Assembly (NCBI RefSeq): GCF_001426085.1
Contig: NZ_LMRR01000010.1
Span: 62,001-126,000 of the forward strand
Direction: 5' to 3'
From: Rhodococcus sp. Leaf278
GTDB taxonomy: Bacteria > Actinomycetota > Actinomycetes > Mycobacteriales > Mycobacteriaceae
Length of the DNA: 64,000 nucleotides
Part shown: piece by piece, positions 1 through 11,486 of the stretch
Position numbering within the stretch: the first letter of the stretch is position 1
How the letters are laid out: each line of letters begins with the position of its first letter
Program-made: the position numbers and the translations under genes
The notes under the pieces: model-generated
Told to the model about the DNA's origin: nothing
What the model saw: only the letters and a program-made list of their open reading frames with translations
The model's database searches: none

Positions 1-2
1 CA

Positions 3-3492
<3,490 letters not shown>

Positions 3493-3510
3493 ATTTTTCT
3501 GCAGGACGAC

Positions 3511-3540
3511 GCGCCGCTCACCTTTCGGGGTGGGCGGCGC
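3511..3540 (+). terminator. hairpin after leuA
   Basis: GCGCCGCTCACC and GGTGGGCGGCGC form a 12-bp stem with one G-U pair and a short TTTCGG-type loop, 19 nt after the leuA stop. No T-run follows, as is common for actinobacterial terminators. Confidence 0.6.
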
Positions 3541-3618
3541 GTTGCATTGTCGAGCCATCACGTCAACGACAGCGGGCGCGGTCGACGTGTGACTCACTCG
3601 CATTTCCGGTCGACGAAA

Positions 3619-3632
3619 GGGACCAAAGACCC
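3619..3632 (+). promoter_or_regulatory. DosR-box-like palindrome
   Basis: GGGACCAAAGACCC resembles the mycobacterial DosR consensus GGGACTWWAGTCCC with two mismatches. It lies 53 nt upstream of the SHOCT-protein start. A DosR-type regulator is not in this window, so the assignment is inference from the motif alone. Confidence 0.35.
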
Positions 3633-3684
3633 GTGTGCATGGGGTGCCGCCGATGCCAGACTGAACTAGCTGTCGGGGCACACA

Positions 3685-4080
3685 ATGGAATGGATGTTCG
3701 CCATGGACTCTTTCTGGGATTTTCTTTGGCTTCTCGTCGTCGGATTCGCCTTCGTGGCCTATCTGATGGTGATGTTCTCGATCATCGGAGACCTTTTCCG
3801 TGATCACAAGACATCGGGGGTTCTCAAGGCCGTGTGGGTGTTCTTCCTCATCGTTGCGCCGTTCCTCACCGCGTTGGTGTACCTCATCGTGAACGGCAGC
3901 AGCATGGCCAAACGTCAGGTCGTTGCACTGCAGCACGCGAAGGACCAGCAGGAGGACTACATCAAACACGTCGCCGGACATTCCGCATCCGAAGAGATCG
4001 CACACGCAAAGGCATTGTTGGACAACGGAACCATCGATCAGGACGAGTTCAGGACGCTGAAGGCCAAAGCGCTGTCCTGA
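3685..4080 (+). CDS. SHOCT-domain small membrane protein
   Basis: 131 aa. Two membrane segments (about residues 9-33 and 48-68) precede a cytosolic part ending in a SHOCT-like helical module (about 105-131: HAKALLDNGTIDQDEFRTLK). SHOCT is a short C-terminal oligomerisation domain found on many phospholipase-D-N-type membrane proteins; no enzymatic function is implied. Three in-frame Mets are possible starts (residues 1, 3 and 7); the first is taken without a clear ribosome site. A DosR-like box lies upstream. Its 3' end overlaps the convergent LysR gene by 32 nt. Confidence 0.7.
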   Translation: MEWMFAMDSFWDFLWLLVVGFAFVAYLMVMFSIIGDLFRDHKTSGVLKAVWVFFLIVAPFLTALVYLIVNGSSMAKRQVVALQHAKDQQEDYIKHVAGHSASEEIAHAKALLDNGTIDQDEFRTLKAKALS

Positions 4081-4960
4081 ACTCGGCTTCCAGTCGAAAC
4101 GCGTCGAGCACGGCGGCGATTGCCGGTAGCCGACGCGCGCCGGGCCTCGTGGCGAGCTCGTAGATGCGGCCTGCCAGCACACCCGACAGCTGTCGGCGTA
4201 CCAGGCCAGGATGCACGACTGCATAGCGCGGCATCAGCGCCACTCCGTGCCCGGCGGCAACGAGCGTTTCGGTCACTCGAAAGTCATTGATACGCTGCAT
4301 CACTCGGGGCTGGACCCCAGTGACAGCAGCAACGGAGAGCAACACGTCGTCCACGGGGAACCCGCCCCTCACGCTGATCCACCGCTCGTCTGTCAGCTCC
4401 CTCAGGTCCACTGTTTCGTGCTGTGCCAGTGCATGATCGGGAGGCAGAACCAGATCGATTGGTTCGCGCATCAGGGTCGTCACCTCGATCCGGGGGCCGG
4501 CCGTCGACGGAGCCCGATCATCCCGGTGGGTGAGCACCACGTCGTAATCAGCGAGCAGTTCGGGCACCGAAGATGCGGGCAGATCTTCGTCGCGGGCGTC
4601 GATATCGACGTCCGAGCCTGCCAGACGCGTCAACACTCCGGGCAGGAGCAGCGCCGCACCGGACGGGAACAGTGCCACGCGGACGCGCCCCTGCGGGGAT
4701 GCTCGGTAGCGGTCCATCTCTGCCGTGGCTCGGGCGAGGGCAGCGAGAACATCGTCGGTGCGCAGCACCAACGCACGCCCGGCGTCGGTGAGGCGCAGCC
4801 GACGCCCGTCGGGCTCGAGCAGTGTCACGCCGGCCTCGCGAGCCAGCAACTTGAGCTGTTGAGACACTGCCGACGGAGTCATCGACATCGCGTCGGCGAC
4901 CGATGCGACGGTTCCGCGGTCGGCAAGTTCGGCGAGGATCCGGAGCCGCTCCACGTTCAT
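4049..4960 (-). CDS. LysR-family transcriptional regulator
   Basis: 303 aa. The N-terminal winged helix-turn-helix is clear (residues 1-60: GTVASVADAMSMTPSAVSQQ), followed by a periplasmic-binding-protein-like effector domain (about 90-290). It is divergent from the EamA exporter gene, and a T-N11-A LysR box lies 7 bp upstream of its start, so it probably controls that exporter and itself in response to a small ligand. The 3' end overlaps the convergent SHOCT gene. Confidence 0.88.
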   Translation of the reverse strand: MNVERLRILAELADRGTVASVADAMSMTPSAVSQQLKLLAREAGVTLLEPDGRRLRLTDAGRALVLRTDDVLAALARATAEMDRYRASPQGRVRVALFPSGAALLLPGVLTRLAGSDVDIDARDEDLPASSVPELLADYDVVLTHRDDRAPSTAGPRIEVTTLMREPIDLVLPPDHALAQHETVDLRELTDERWISVRGGFPVDDVLLSVAAVTGVQPRVMQRINDFRVTETLVAAGHGVALMPRYAVVHPGLVRRQLSGVLAGRIYELATRPGARRLPAIAAVLDAFRLEAEFRTALWPSAS

Positions 4961-4967
4961 GCAGAAA

Positions 4968-4982
4968 ATCTTAACTGTAGAT
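4968..4982. promoter_or_regulatory. LysR box between lysR and eamA
   Basis: ATCTTAACTGTAGAT has ATCT/AGAT arms and the T-N11-A spacing typical of LysR-type sites. It sits in the 72-bp divergent gap next to the regulator start, the usual place for autorepression plus divergent activation. Confidence 0.55.
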
Positions 4983-5032
4983 GCGGATATATTCGATTGT
5001 GCTGATCATTCGTGCCCGTCACGATTGACGGT

Positions 5033-5929
5033 ATGACCACTCGCGACCGCTTGCTCGGATTGACCGTCGCCGTGCTGTGGGGGCTGAACTTCCTGGCCAT
5101 CCGCGTCGGGCTCGATCACTTCCCACCCTTCTTTTTTGCCGCGCTGCGGTTCCTGGTCATCGCCATCCCGGTCGTACTGTTCGTCCCACGTCCGAACGTC
5201 CCACTGAAGTGGTTGCTGCTCTACGGCTTCGGGTTCGGCTTTCTCCAGTTCGCCTTCCTGTTCGCAGCGATGGCCACCGGCATGCCCACCGGATTGGCGT
5301 CGCTCGTCCTGCAGTCGTCCGCGCCGTTCACCGTCGTTCTCGGAGCGGTCCTGCTACGCGAACACGTTTCCCGCAGGCAGGCCATCGGCATTGCGATTGC
5401 CGTGCTGGGCATGGTGCTCATCGGATGGGACCGCGCCCAGAATGCCACCCTGTTACCGGTGATCCTCACGCTTCTGGGGGGCCTCGGATGGGCGTTCGGC
5501 AACCTGGGAAATCGACTCGCCAAGGCCGATTCTCCGATGACGCTGATGCTGTGGATGACAGTCATCCCGCCGCTTCCCATGCTGGCGCTGTCGGCCGTCG
5601 TCGAAGGACCGAGCACGGGCTGGCATGCGCTGGCCGATTCGTTCGGTCCACAAGGTTGGCCCGGTCTGGTCGCGTTGGCGTACATCGTGATTCCGGCCAC
5701 CATCATCGGTAGCGGCCTGTGGACCATCCTGATGAGTCGCAACCCTGCCGGGATGGTTGCACCGTTCTCACTCCTGGTCCCCGTCGTCGGGATCGCCGGC
5801 GCGTGGATCTTCCTCGACGAGATCCCGTCCGTACTGGCACTGATCGGCGGCGTCGTCGTGATCGGCGGATGCCTCGGGGGTATGGCCGCCCGCCGACCCG
5901 TCGAAGTGCTGGAGAAAGCGCCGGTGTGA
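5033..5929 (+). CDS. EamA/DMT-family transporter
   Basis: About 298 aa, strongly hydrophobic with ten predicted membrane segments in two EamA repeats (about residues 5-130 and 140-280). Typical features are LLGLTVAVLWGLNFLAIRVG at the N-terminus and a second-repeat motif near GMVAPFSLLVPVVGIAGAWI. The family exports amino acids and other metabolites; this one resembles EamA-type cysteine/O-acetylserine exporters only generally. ATG at 5033 is preferred because it starts one residue before the first hydrophilic lead; an in-frame GTG at 5012 would add seven residues. Divergent LysR gene as likely regulator. Confidence 0.85.
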   Translation: MTTRDRLLGLTVAVLWGLNFLAIRVGLDHFPPFFFAALRFLVIAIPVVLFVPRPNVPLKWLLLYGFGFGFLQFAFLFAAMATGMPTGLASLVLQSSAPFTVVLGAVLLREHVSRRQAIGIAIAVLGMVLIGWDRAQNATLLPVILTLLGGLGWAFGNLGNRLAKADSPMTLMLWMTVIPPLPMLALSAVVEGPSTGWHALADSFGPQGWPGLVALAYIVIPATIIGSGLWTILMSRNPAGMVAPFSLLVPVVGIAGAWIFLDEIPSVLALIGGVVVIGGCLGGMAARRPVEVLEKAPV

Positions 5930-5935
5930 GCGCCA

Positions 5936-5994
5936 GGAGTGGAGCCTGCGGAACGACCCAGGGGTAGCGGGAGTGGAGCCTGCGGAACAACCCA
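5936..5994. repeat. tandem 25-bp repeat, two copies, 34-bp period
   Basis: Two copies (5936-5960 and 5970-5994) of a 25-bp unit, beginning GGAGTGGAGCCTGCGGAAC and ending ACCCA, differ at one base. They fill the gap between the EamA stop and murT. No hairpin potential is obvious. Confidence 0.75.
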
Positions 5995-6048
5995 GAGGCA
6001 GAAACCGCCGACGTGAAACTGCATGCTCTTCTGTGCCAGACTCGGCGC

Positions 6049-7311
6049 ATGGTTGAAGTGGGTGAGCGCAGGCGTATCGGCGCACGGGGCCGCGTGGCAT
6101 TGCGGGCGGCGGAGCTGGCGACGTGGGCCTCCCGCAAGGCGGGCCGAGGTAAAGGCTCGATGATCGGCGGGCTGATCGCACTCAAGATCGACCCGAACAT
6201 TCTCGGCGGGCTCGGCCGCGGTCGACGCACCGTCATCGTCACCGGCACGAATGGCAAGTCCACCACCACCAGAATGACCGCTGCAGCCCTGGCCACACTC
6301 GGCGAAGTCGCCACCCAGGCCGATGGCGCGAACATGGACGCGGGCATCGTCGCGGCGCTGCACGCGCACTTCGACGCCGAACTGGCCGCCCTCGAAGTCG
6401 ACGAGTTGCACGTTCCCCATGTGTCCGACGCCGTCGAACCAGCTGCCATCGTGTTGCTCAATCTCAGTCGCGATCAGCTCGACCGCGTGGGCGAGATCAA
6501 CATGATCGAACGCAAGCTGCGTGCCGGTCTGGCCAGGCACCCCGAGACCGTCGTCATAGCCAACTGTGATGACGTCCTCGTCACCTCCGCCGCATTCGAT
6601 GCACAGAATGTCGTGTGGGTCGCGGCCGGTGGAGGATGGGCAGGCGACTCGGTCAGCTGCCCCCGCACGGGCGAACCCATCCTCTGGGAGGGCGAGCACT
6701 GGTACAGCACCGGCAGCGACTTCAAGCGTCCGACGCCGGACTGGTGGCTCGACGACGAGAACCTATACGGTCCCGACGGGCTCGTCCTGCCGATGACGTT
6801 GTCGCTGCCAGGAAAAGCCAACCGCGGCAACGCAGCTCAAGCTGTAGCCGCTGCTGTGACGCTCGGAGCAAAGGCCGCCGATGCCGTCGCCGCAGCGTCG
6901 AGCGTCGACGAGGTCGCCGGTCGTTACTCCACCATCCAGTACGGATCTCATTCCGTCCGAATGCTTCTCGCCAAGAACCCCGCCGGCTGGCAGGAGGCGC
7001 TGTCGATGATCGACCCCACCTGCGACGGACTCGTCATCGCGGTCAACGGCCAGGTACCGGACGGTGAGGACCTGTCGTGGCTGTGGGACGTTCGCTTCGA
7101 GCACTTCGAGAACGTCGCGGTGGTTGCCGCCGGTGAGCGCGCGACCGACCTCGGGGTACGACTGCTCTACGCGGGCTCGAAGCACACCACCGTCGCAGAT
7201 CCGTTGCAGGCCATTGCCTCCTGCCCGCCGGGACGGGTCGAGGTACTCGCCAATTACACCGCATTCCGTGATCTCGGTCGCGCGCTGGCACGTGAGGTGA
7301 AAGATGTCTGA
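6049..7311 (+). CDS. murT: lipid II isoglutaminyl synthase, Mur-ligase subunit
   Basis: With GatD it amidates the D-glutamate of the peptidoglycan stem peptide to D-isoglutamine, using ammonia from glutamine, at the cytosolic face of the membrane. It has the Mur-ligase ATP loop TGTNGKSTTTR (about residues 65-75), the central ligase domain and the C-terminal DUF1727 region with IDPTCDGLVIAVN. A CPRTGEPI remnant marks the zinc-ribbon insert. ATG 6049 is preferred over the upstream GTG 6013 because homologues begin near MVEVGERRR. gatD overlaps by 8 nt, so the two subunits are translationally coupled. Confidence 0.92.
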   Translation: MVEVGERRRIGARGRVALRAAELATWASRKAGRGKGSMIGGLIALKIDPNILGGLGRGRRTVIVTGTNGKSTTTRMTAAALATLGEVATQADGANMDAGIVAALHAHFDAELAALEVDELHVPHVSDAVEPAAIVLLNLSRDQLDRVGEINMIERKLRAGLARHPETVVIANCDDVLVTSAAFDAQNVVWVAAGGGWAGDSVSCPRTGEPILWEGEHWYSTGSDFKRPTPDWWLDDENLYGPDGLVLPMTLSLPGKANRGNAAQAVAAAVTLGAKAADAVAAASSVDEVAGRYSTIQYGSHSVRMLLAKNPAGWQEALSMIDPTCDGLVIAVNGQVPDGEDLSWLWDVRFEHFENVAVVAAGERATDLGVRLLYAGSKHTTVADPLQAIASCPPGRVEVLANYTAFRDLGRALAREVKDV

Positions 7312-8014
7312 GTCCACCGTTCGCATCGGCCTCGTTCTGCCCGACGTGATGGGCACCTACGGCGACAACGGCAACGCGCTCATTTTGCGACAGCGGCTGC
7401 GCATGCGCGATATCGACGCCGAGGTCGTGCAGATCACCCTCACCGATCCGGTTCCCGATTCACTCGACGTGTATACCCTTGGTGGAGCGGAGGATTCGGC
7501 TCAACGACTGGCGACGCGTCACCTCACCCGTTACCCAGGATTGCAGAACGCCGCCGCTCGCGGTGCGCCAGTGCTGGCGATCTGCGCCGCAATCCAGGTA
7601 CTCGGCCACTGGTACGAGACCTCCGCCGGCGAGCGTGTCGACGGCATCTCGCTGTTCGACGTCACCACCGCACCGCAGGCAACACGTTCGATAGGTGAGG
7701 TCGTCACCGAGCCCGCGCTCGACGGCCTCACTCAGAAACTCACCGGATTCGAGAACCACCGCGGTGGAACAACTCTCGGCCTGGATGCGTCCCCCTTGGC
7801 CAAGGTCACCCACGGGGTAGGCAACGGCGTCGGCGACGGACGCGAGGGCGTCGTGCAAGGTTCGGTCCTGGGCACGTACATGCACGGGCCGGTTCTCGCT
7901 CGAAACCCAGAATTGGCGGACTATTTGCTGGAGCGGGCCTTGGGCACCACTCTCGCTCCGCTCGATCTGCCCGAAGTGACGCAACTTCGCAAGGAGCGGC
8001 TGCGCCGCACGTGA
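7304..8014 (+). CDS. gatD: lipid II isoglutaminyl synthase, glutaminase subunit
   Basis: 236 aa, class-I glutamine amidotransferase of the CobQ/GATase_3 type that hydrolyses glutamine and feeds ammonia to MurT. The nucleophile Cys is in APVLAICAAIQVLG (about residue 92) and the catalytic His in TYMHGPVLARNP (about 192). The ATG lies inside the murT 3' end (8-nt overlap). Its TGA stop is located in the left arm of a 40-bp palindromic repeat shared with the convergent neighbour. Confidence 0.92.
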   Translation: MSESTVRIGLVLPDVMGTYGDNGNALILRQRLRMRDIDAEVVQITLTDPVPDSLDVYTLGGAEDSAQRLATRHLTRYPGLQNAAARGAPVLAICAAIQVLGHWYETSAGERVDGISLFDVTTAPQATRSIGEVVTEPALDGLTQKLTGFENHRGGTTLGLDASPLAKVTHGVGNGVGDGREGVVQGSVLGTYMHGPVLARNPELADYLLERALGTTLAPLDLPEVTQLRKERLRRT

Positions 8015-8050
8015 ACGAAACTTCGTAGCCCACTACGAACTTCCGCTCAC
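8011..8050. repeat. 40-bp palindromic repeat, copy 1
   Basis: GTGAACGAAACTTCGTAG then CCCA then CTACGAAC...CTCAC forms a nearly perfect hairpin. Further copies of the same 40-bp unit are at 9126-9165, 14940-14979 and 45858-45897. Here it gives gatD its TGA (8012-8014) and the convergent gene its TAG (8033-8035, minus strand). It probably acts as a bidirectional terminator. Confidence 0.85.
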
Positions 8051-9055
8051 AAGGGCGCATCGCTCGCAGGGGTACGACGAGTCGGTCCAGCCCTCTCTGA
8101 CCAACACCTCCCGCACCTCGCGATACACCCCACACGCGTCCTCGGTCACTTCGTGCCAGCCGTACATCAGCCGCGGCAGGTTACTCAGTTCCGCAGCATT
8201 GTCGCGGCGTCGATCGCGAAAACGCCGTTGCTTGGCAGAGTGGAAAGCCTGGCCGTCCAGCCTGACGATGAGGTCGGCTATGTCATAGCGAAGGTCCTCG
8301 AAGAGTTGCCGGCCGTCGACGAAGACCGGAACTTGTCGCCTCGCGGCCGGGAGCCCGTGGGCCTGCTCGACATCGAGCACGTAGCGGTGCTCGAGTGCTG
8401 AATGCACCCCGCCGCGCATGAGAGTCAGTGTGTGCAGAATCGGCTTCAGGTAGCGCATCGGTCGCCGATCTTCGACCTTGCGCGTCATGGCCGCAACATT
8501 CACGCTGCCCGAGGACATCGCTGAGACCAACGTGATAGTCGCTTGCCTCGATGTCGACTCTGCAACAACGAGATCGAGGACCGTGTCGGCAGTGCTCGTT
8601 CGCGCGGGATCCGTTTCGATGCCGATGTGTTCCATCGCTCGGGAACGATGCACGATCACGCCGGGATGGATTTGTCCATTGCTCTCCGACGTGAAATTCC
8701 GCTTGGCGTGTCGCGTCGTCGGCGGCCGACTCGTCGCCGAGCATCCGTAAGGGATGGTGACGTGCACAGGCCCCGATCCCACCCGCTGCCACCCCCATTC
8801 CTCAGCCGCGGTGGTGTGACTGAGCAGTGCTCCTCGACCTGCGTACAACAACGCTGCCGACAGCTGCATCTCACGCGTCAACGGCCCGTTGGTCACCGAT
8901 ATGACTCCACGAAATACCCTCAGCCACTGACCGGTTTCCACGCAATGGTCGATCGAGTCCTTGTTGACGCCGTGCTCGTACATCTGCTTGGTCGTAATGA
9001 TTCCGTGCTGAGCGTCCAGTAGCCGCTGCCAGGTTCCCGCTGGTCTCGTCCTCAT
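8033..9055 (-). CDS. AbiEi-like N-terminal / DUF559-like nuclease-fold protein
   Basis: 340 aa. Residues 1-85 resemble the AbiEi antitoxin N-terminal domain (winged-helix; IITTKQMYEHGVNKDSIDHC), followed by a middle domain and a C-terminal VSR/DUF559-like endonuclease-fold segment (about 255-325) with DLRYDIADLIVRLDGQAFH and RRFRDRRRDN. This architecture is frequent as stand-alone genes in actinobacteria and has no assigned function. There is no AbiEii-type toxin beside it, so a toxin-antitoxin role is not supported. It occupies the position of Rv3714c. The last six codons and stop are encoded by the palindromic repeat. Confidence 0.65.
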   Translation of the reverse strand: MRTRPAGTWQRLLDAQHGIITTKQMYEHGVNKDSIDHCVETGQWLRVFRGVISVTNGPLTREMQLSAALLYAGRGALLSHTTAAEEWGWQRVGSGPVHVTIPYGCSATSRPPTTRHAKRNFTSESNGQIHPGVIVHRSRAMEHIGIETDPARTSTADTVLDLVVAESTSRQATITLVSAMSSGSVNVAAMTRKVEDRRPMRYLKPILHTLTLMRGGVHSALEHRYVLDVEQAHGLPAARRQVPVFVDGRQLFEDLRYDIADLIVRLDGQAFHSAKQRRFRDRRRDNAAELSNLPRLMYGWHEVTEDACGVYREVREVLVREGWTDSSYPCERCALVSGSS

Positions 9056-9125
9056 GGACCTCAGAATGTTCGATTCGAGGTGACCGCGTCAGAATCTATC
9101 CACAGGCTGTGTATAACTCGGGGTC

Positions 9126-9165
9126 GTGAGCACAAATTCGACCCCTGCTACGAAGTTCCATGCAC
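9126..9165. repeat. 40-bp palindromic repeat, copy 2 (left arm degenerate)
   Basis: The right arm CTACGAAGTTCC...TGCAC (9148-9165) is intact; the left arm is worn to GTGAGCACAAATTCG. A flanking GCGGCGAAGCCGC hairpin (9169-9181) also flanks copy 4, so the repeat has a larger conserved context. It lies 17 bp beyond the recR stop. Confidence 0.7.
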
Positions 9166-9182
9166 GTGCGGCGAAGCCGCTC

Positions 9183-9791
9183 TCACATTCGTCGACGTCC
9201 GGTCAAAGCGCGGCCCAGCGTCAGTTCGTCGGCAAATTCGAGGTCTCCGCCCATGGGCAGGCCGGAGGCGAGGCGGGTAATGGCCAGGCCGGGGAAGTCG
9301 CGCATCATGCGGACCAGATACGTGGCCGTTGCTTCGCCCTCGGTGTTGGGGTCGGTGGCAATGATGACCTCGGTGACGTCCACTCCGTCGTCTTGAGTTC
9401 CGACGCGGGTCAACAACTCTCGGATACGCAGCTGATCGGGACCCACTCCGTTCAGCGGATCGAGCGCACCGCCGAGTACGTGGTAGCGCCCCTTGAATTC
9501 CCGCGTACGTTCCACGGCCTGAACATCTTTGGGTTCTTCGACGACGCAGATCATCGATCTGTCGCGACGCGAATCCGCGCAGATTCGGCACAATTCCTTG
9601 TCCGACACGGTTCCGCAGACGATGCAGAACTGCACGCCGTCACGGATACGCTGCAGCGCGCGCATCAGCCGATCCACCTCGGGAGGCTCGACGCCGAGGA
9701 GGTGAAAGGCTATGCGCTGAGCACTTTTCGGACCGACCCCGGGGAACTTGCCGAGCTCGTCGATCAGATCCTGTACCGGACCTTCGTACAC
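9183..9791 (-). CDS. recR: recombination mediator RecR
   Basis: 202 aa. RecR forms a DNA clamp that with RecF/RecO loads RecA on gaps. The order is the N-terminal helix-hairpin-helix ([17 protein letters not shown]), the four-Cys zinc motif ([16 protein letters not shown], about residues 56-71), the Toprim domain ([14 protein letters not shown] onward) and a C-terminal Walker-B-like part ending in [12 protein letters not shown] start three bases after the ybaB stop: one operon, the usual dnaX-ybaB-recR neighbourhood, although here dnaX is far away. Confidence 0.97.
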   Translation of the reverse strand: MYEGPVQDLIDELGKFPGVGPKSAQRIAFHLLGVEPPEVDRLMRALQRIRDGVQFCIVCGTVSDKELCRICADSRRDRSMICVVEEPKDVQAVERTREFKGRYHVLGGALDPLNGVGPDQLRIRELLTRVGTQDDGVDVTEVIIATDPNTEGEATATYLVRMMRDFPGLAITRLASGLPMGGDLEFADELTLGRALTGRRRM

Positions 9792-9794
9792 CGC

Positions 9795-10130
9795 CTAGAA
9801 CCCGGGCAGGCCGGGCATGCCACCGAGACCACCAGCGAGGGGGCCCATCTTCTCGCTCGCGACGGCCTGAGCCGCGCGAGACGCATCGGCGATTGCACCG
9901 ATCACCAGGTCCTGGAGAGTCTCGATGTCCTCGGGGTCGACGACCTTGGGGTCGATGGTCAGCCCGACCACCTCACCGGTTCCCTTGACCGTGGCGACTA
10001 CGAGTCCGCCGCCCGCCTGGCCGGTCACTTCGGTCTCCGCGATCTCCGCCTGCGCCGCCATCAGCTGCTGCTGCATCTGCTGGGCCTGCTGCAGGATCGA
10101 TGCCATGTCGGGCTGCTCACCGGGTTGCAC
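9795..10130 (-). CDS. YbaB/EbfC nucleoid-associated protein
   Basis: 111 aa from the GTG at 10130, which has an AGAGGA ribosome site 7 nt upstream and matches the start of mycobacterial homologues (Rv3716c); the upstream extension to 10235 is probably not translated. YbaB proteins are small DNA-binding dimers. Visible features are the N-terminal Gln-rich helix ([20 protein letters not shown]), the conserved [15 protein letters not shown] strand region and [17 protein letters not shown], and a Gly/Pro/Leu tail. Translation continues into recR after 3 nt. Confidence 0.93.
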   Translation of the reverse strand: MQPGEQPDMASILQQAQQMQQQLMAAQAEIAETEVTGQAGGGLVVATVKGTGEVVGLTIDPKVVDPEDIETLQDLVIGAIADASRAAQAVASEKMGPLAGGLGGMPGLPGF

Positions 10131-10223
10131 TGTGCCGTCCTCTCGCGTGGGTTCGATGCGAACACCAGCGTAGCCGCACCTTGGATCGCTGTGATTCACT
10201 GCGCGTCGAATCGACATACCGAC

Positions 10224-10289
10224 CTGAGTGTCCACAATTTCGCGGCAGACACGGGATCGCGCCTGCGGTGACGAATAGTGGACACTCAG
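10224..10289. repeat. 12-bp perfect inverted repeat in intergenic region
   Basis: CTGAGTGTCCAC (10224-10235) and GTGGACACTCAG (10278-10289) are perfect complements 42 bp apart, between the ybaB start and the stop of the deaminase-like gene. Inner flanks are partly complementary. It may be a terminator for the upstream minus-strand gene or a small repeat unit. Confidence 0.6.
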
Positions 10290-10340
10290 CGCAGTGCCTT
10301 CCGGCGATGCCGCACGACGGTTCGCCCTCGGTAACGAGGA

Positions 10341-10772
10341 TCAGCGTTGCTCCGCGCGATGGTCGTATCCGGCGGGGAGGAGTTCGCCGGCGAGAACGCT
10401 GACGAGGCCGTCGGGCGAATCGATGATCACGCGCATAAGGGGGTAGAGGTCGGCAAATATCTGACGATCCTTGCCGCACGGGCTCTTCACCCCGCGCCCG
10501 TGATTGCCGACCGCCACGATGTGAGTCGGCTCGGTCGCACCGGCCGCCCGAGCCGCTGCAAGCGCGACGGTCTCTGCGCACGGGACACCGGTGAAGTGAT
10601 AGAGATTCACCCCGGCGAAGATTCGGCCGTCCGCCACTCTCACCGCGGCACCCATCGTGTGGATGCCGTCTTGGCCAGGAACTGCATCTGTCGACGAATC
10701 GATTGTGTGCTCGGCCAGTTCGACCAGCGCCCGTTCTCCGTCGGTCACGGGTTGCGCGGAAGCGAAAGTCAC
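10341..10772 (-). CDS. cytidine-deaminase-like protein
   Basis: 143 aa, of the cytidine/blasticidin-S deaminase fold. The motif that supplies the first zinc ligand and catalytic Glu is CAE (in GVPCAETVAL, about residue 65), and the second motif reads SPCGKDRQ, where the usual PCxxC has Asp for the second Cys. Substrate may be a nucleoside, but the altered ligand makes this uncertain. GTG start. Divergent from the TetR gene with a 63-bp shared promoter gap. Confidence 0.75.
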   Translation of the reverse strand: MTFASAQPVTDGERALVELAEHTIDSSTDAVPGQDGIHTMGAAVRVADGRIFAGVNLYHFTGVPCAETVALAAARAAGATEPTHIVAVGNHGRGVKSPCGKDRQIFADLYPLMRVIIDSPDGLVSVLAGELLPAGYDHRAEQR

Positions 10773-10835
10773 CGCGCAATCCTAAAGCCCCGCGGCTGAA
10801 CATCTGTCACTACTGAACGCACGTATTCTTACGGA

Positions 10836-11486
10836 ATGGATCAGCCGGCGAGTCACTCTTCTCGCAAGCGCCGGGTGACTCCCGAGACCATGGCCGAAGC
10901 GGGCGTTGCCCTGACTCTGCCGAAAGTCTCGGTGAAGTCGGTGGCTCAGAGCCTGGGCGTGTCGATCGTCGCGATCTACAACAACATCGACGACCTCTGC
11001 GCACTCAAAGCCCTGGTCGCGGAGGAAATTCTGCGCCGGTGGTCGCCTCCGCTTCCCGGCGACGACGAATCGATGCACGACGCCCTGCTGACTCTCGCCT
11101 CCGCGATGCGCGAGCTGGTTCACTCCAACCCGGGCATCGCGGAGTATCTGATCGGTCTGACTCCCAGTTCCATCGACGCCCTTCGGATGGCCGACGCCGT
11201 ACAGACGCGCTACCGACGGCGGTACGACCTCACCCCCAAGCAGGCGACGTGGGCCGTGATCACCGTCGTCGAGCATGCCGTCGCACTAGCAGAGATCGTC
11301 TACAACGATGCCCGTCGCGATCGTGAGTACGACGCCGCGATCGCCGCGCGCACCGACCTCGACACCCTGCCCGGGGCCTACGACACGATCGACCGCGGAC
11401 CCGACGGGATGTTCCTGTGGTCGATGCGCACCGTGGTGGTCGGAACCCTGACGCTCATCCAGGATCCCGACTTCGAGCGGGTCTAG
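10836..11486 (+). CDS. TetR-family regulator
   Basis: 216 aa with an N-terminal TetR helix-turn-helix (about residues 15-60: SVKSVAQSLGVSIVAIYNNI) and an all-helical ligand domain. TATTCT at 10824-10829 lies 6 nt before the ATG and no ribosome site is seen, so the mRNA is probably leaderless. The stop overlaps the convergent SRPBCC gene by 4 nt. Likely targets are itself and the divergent deaminase-like gene; inference. Confidence 0.8.
   Translation: MDQPASHSSRKRRVTPETMAEAGVALTLPKVSVKSVAQSLGVSIVAIYNNIDDLCALKALVAEEILRRWSPPLPGDDESMHDALLTLASAMRELVHSNPGIAEYLIGLTPSSIDALRMADAVQTRYRRRYDLTPKQATWAVITVVEHAVALAEIVYNDARRDREYDAAIAARTDLDTLPGAYDTIDRGPDGMFLWSMRTVVVGTLTLIQDPDFERV

Noticed and set aside
8033-9055. 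AbiE-type toxin-antitoxin or phage defence
   Set aside because: Only the AbiEi-like protein is present; no nucleotidyltransferase toxin or other defence genes nearby.
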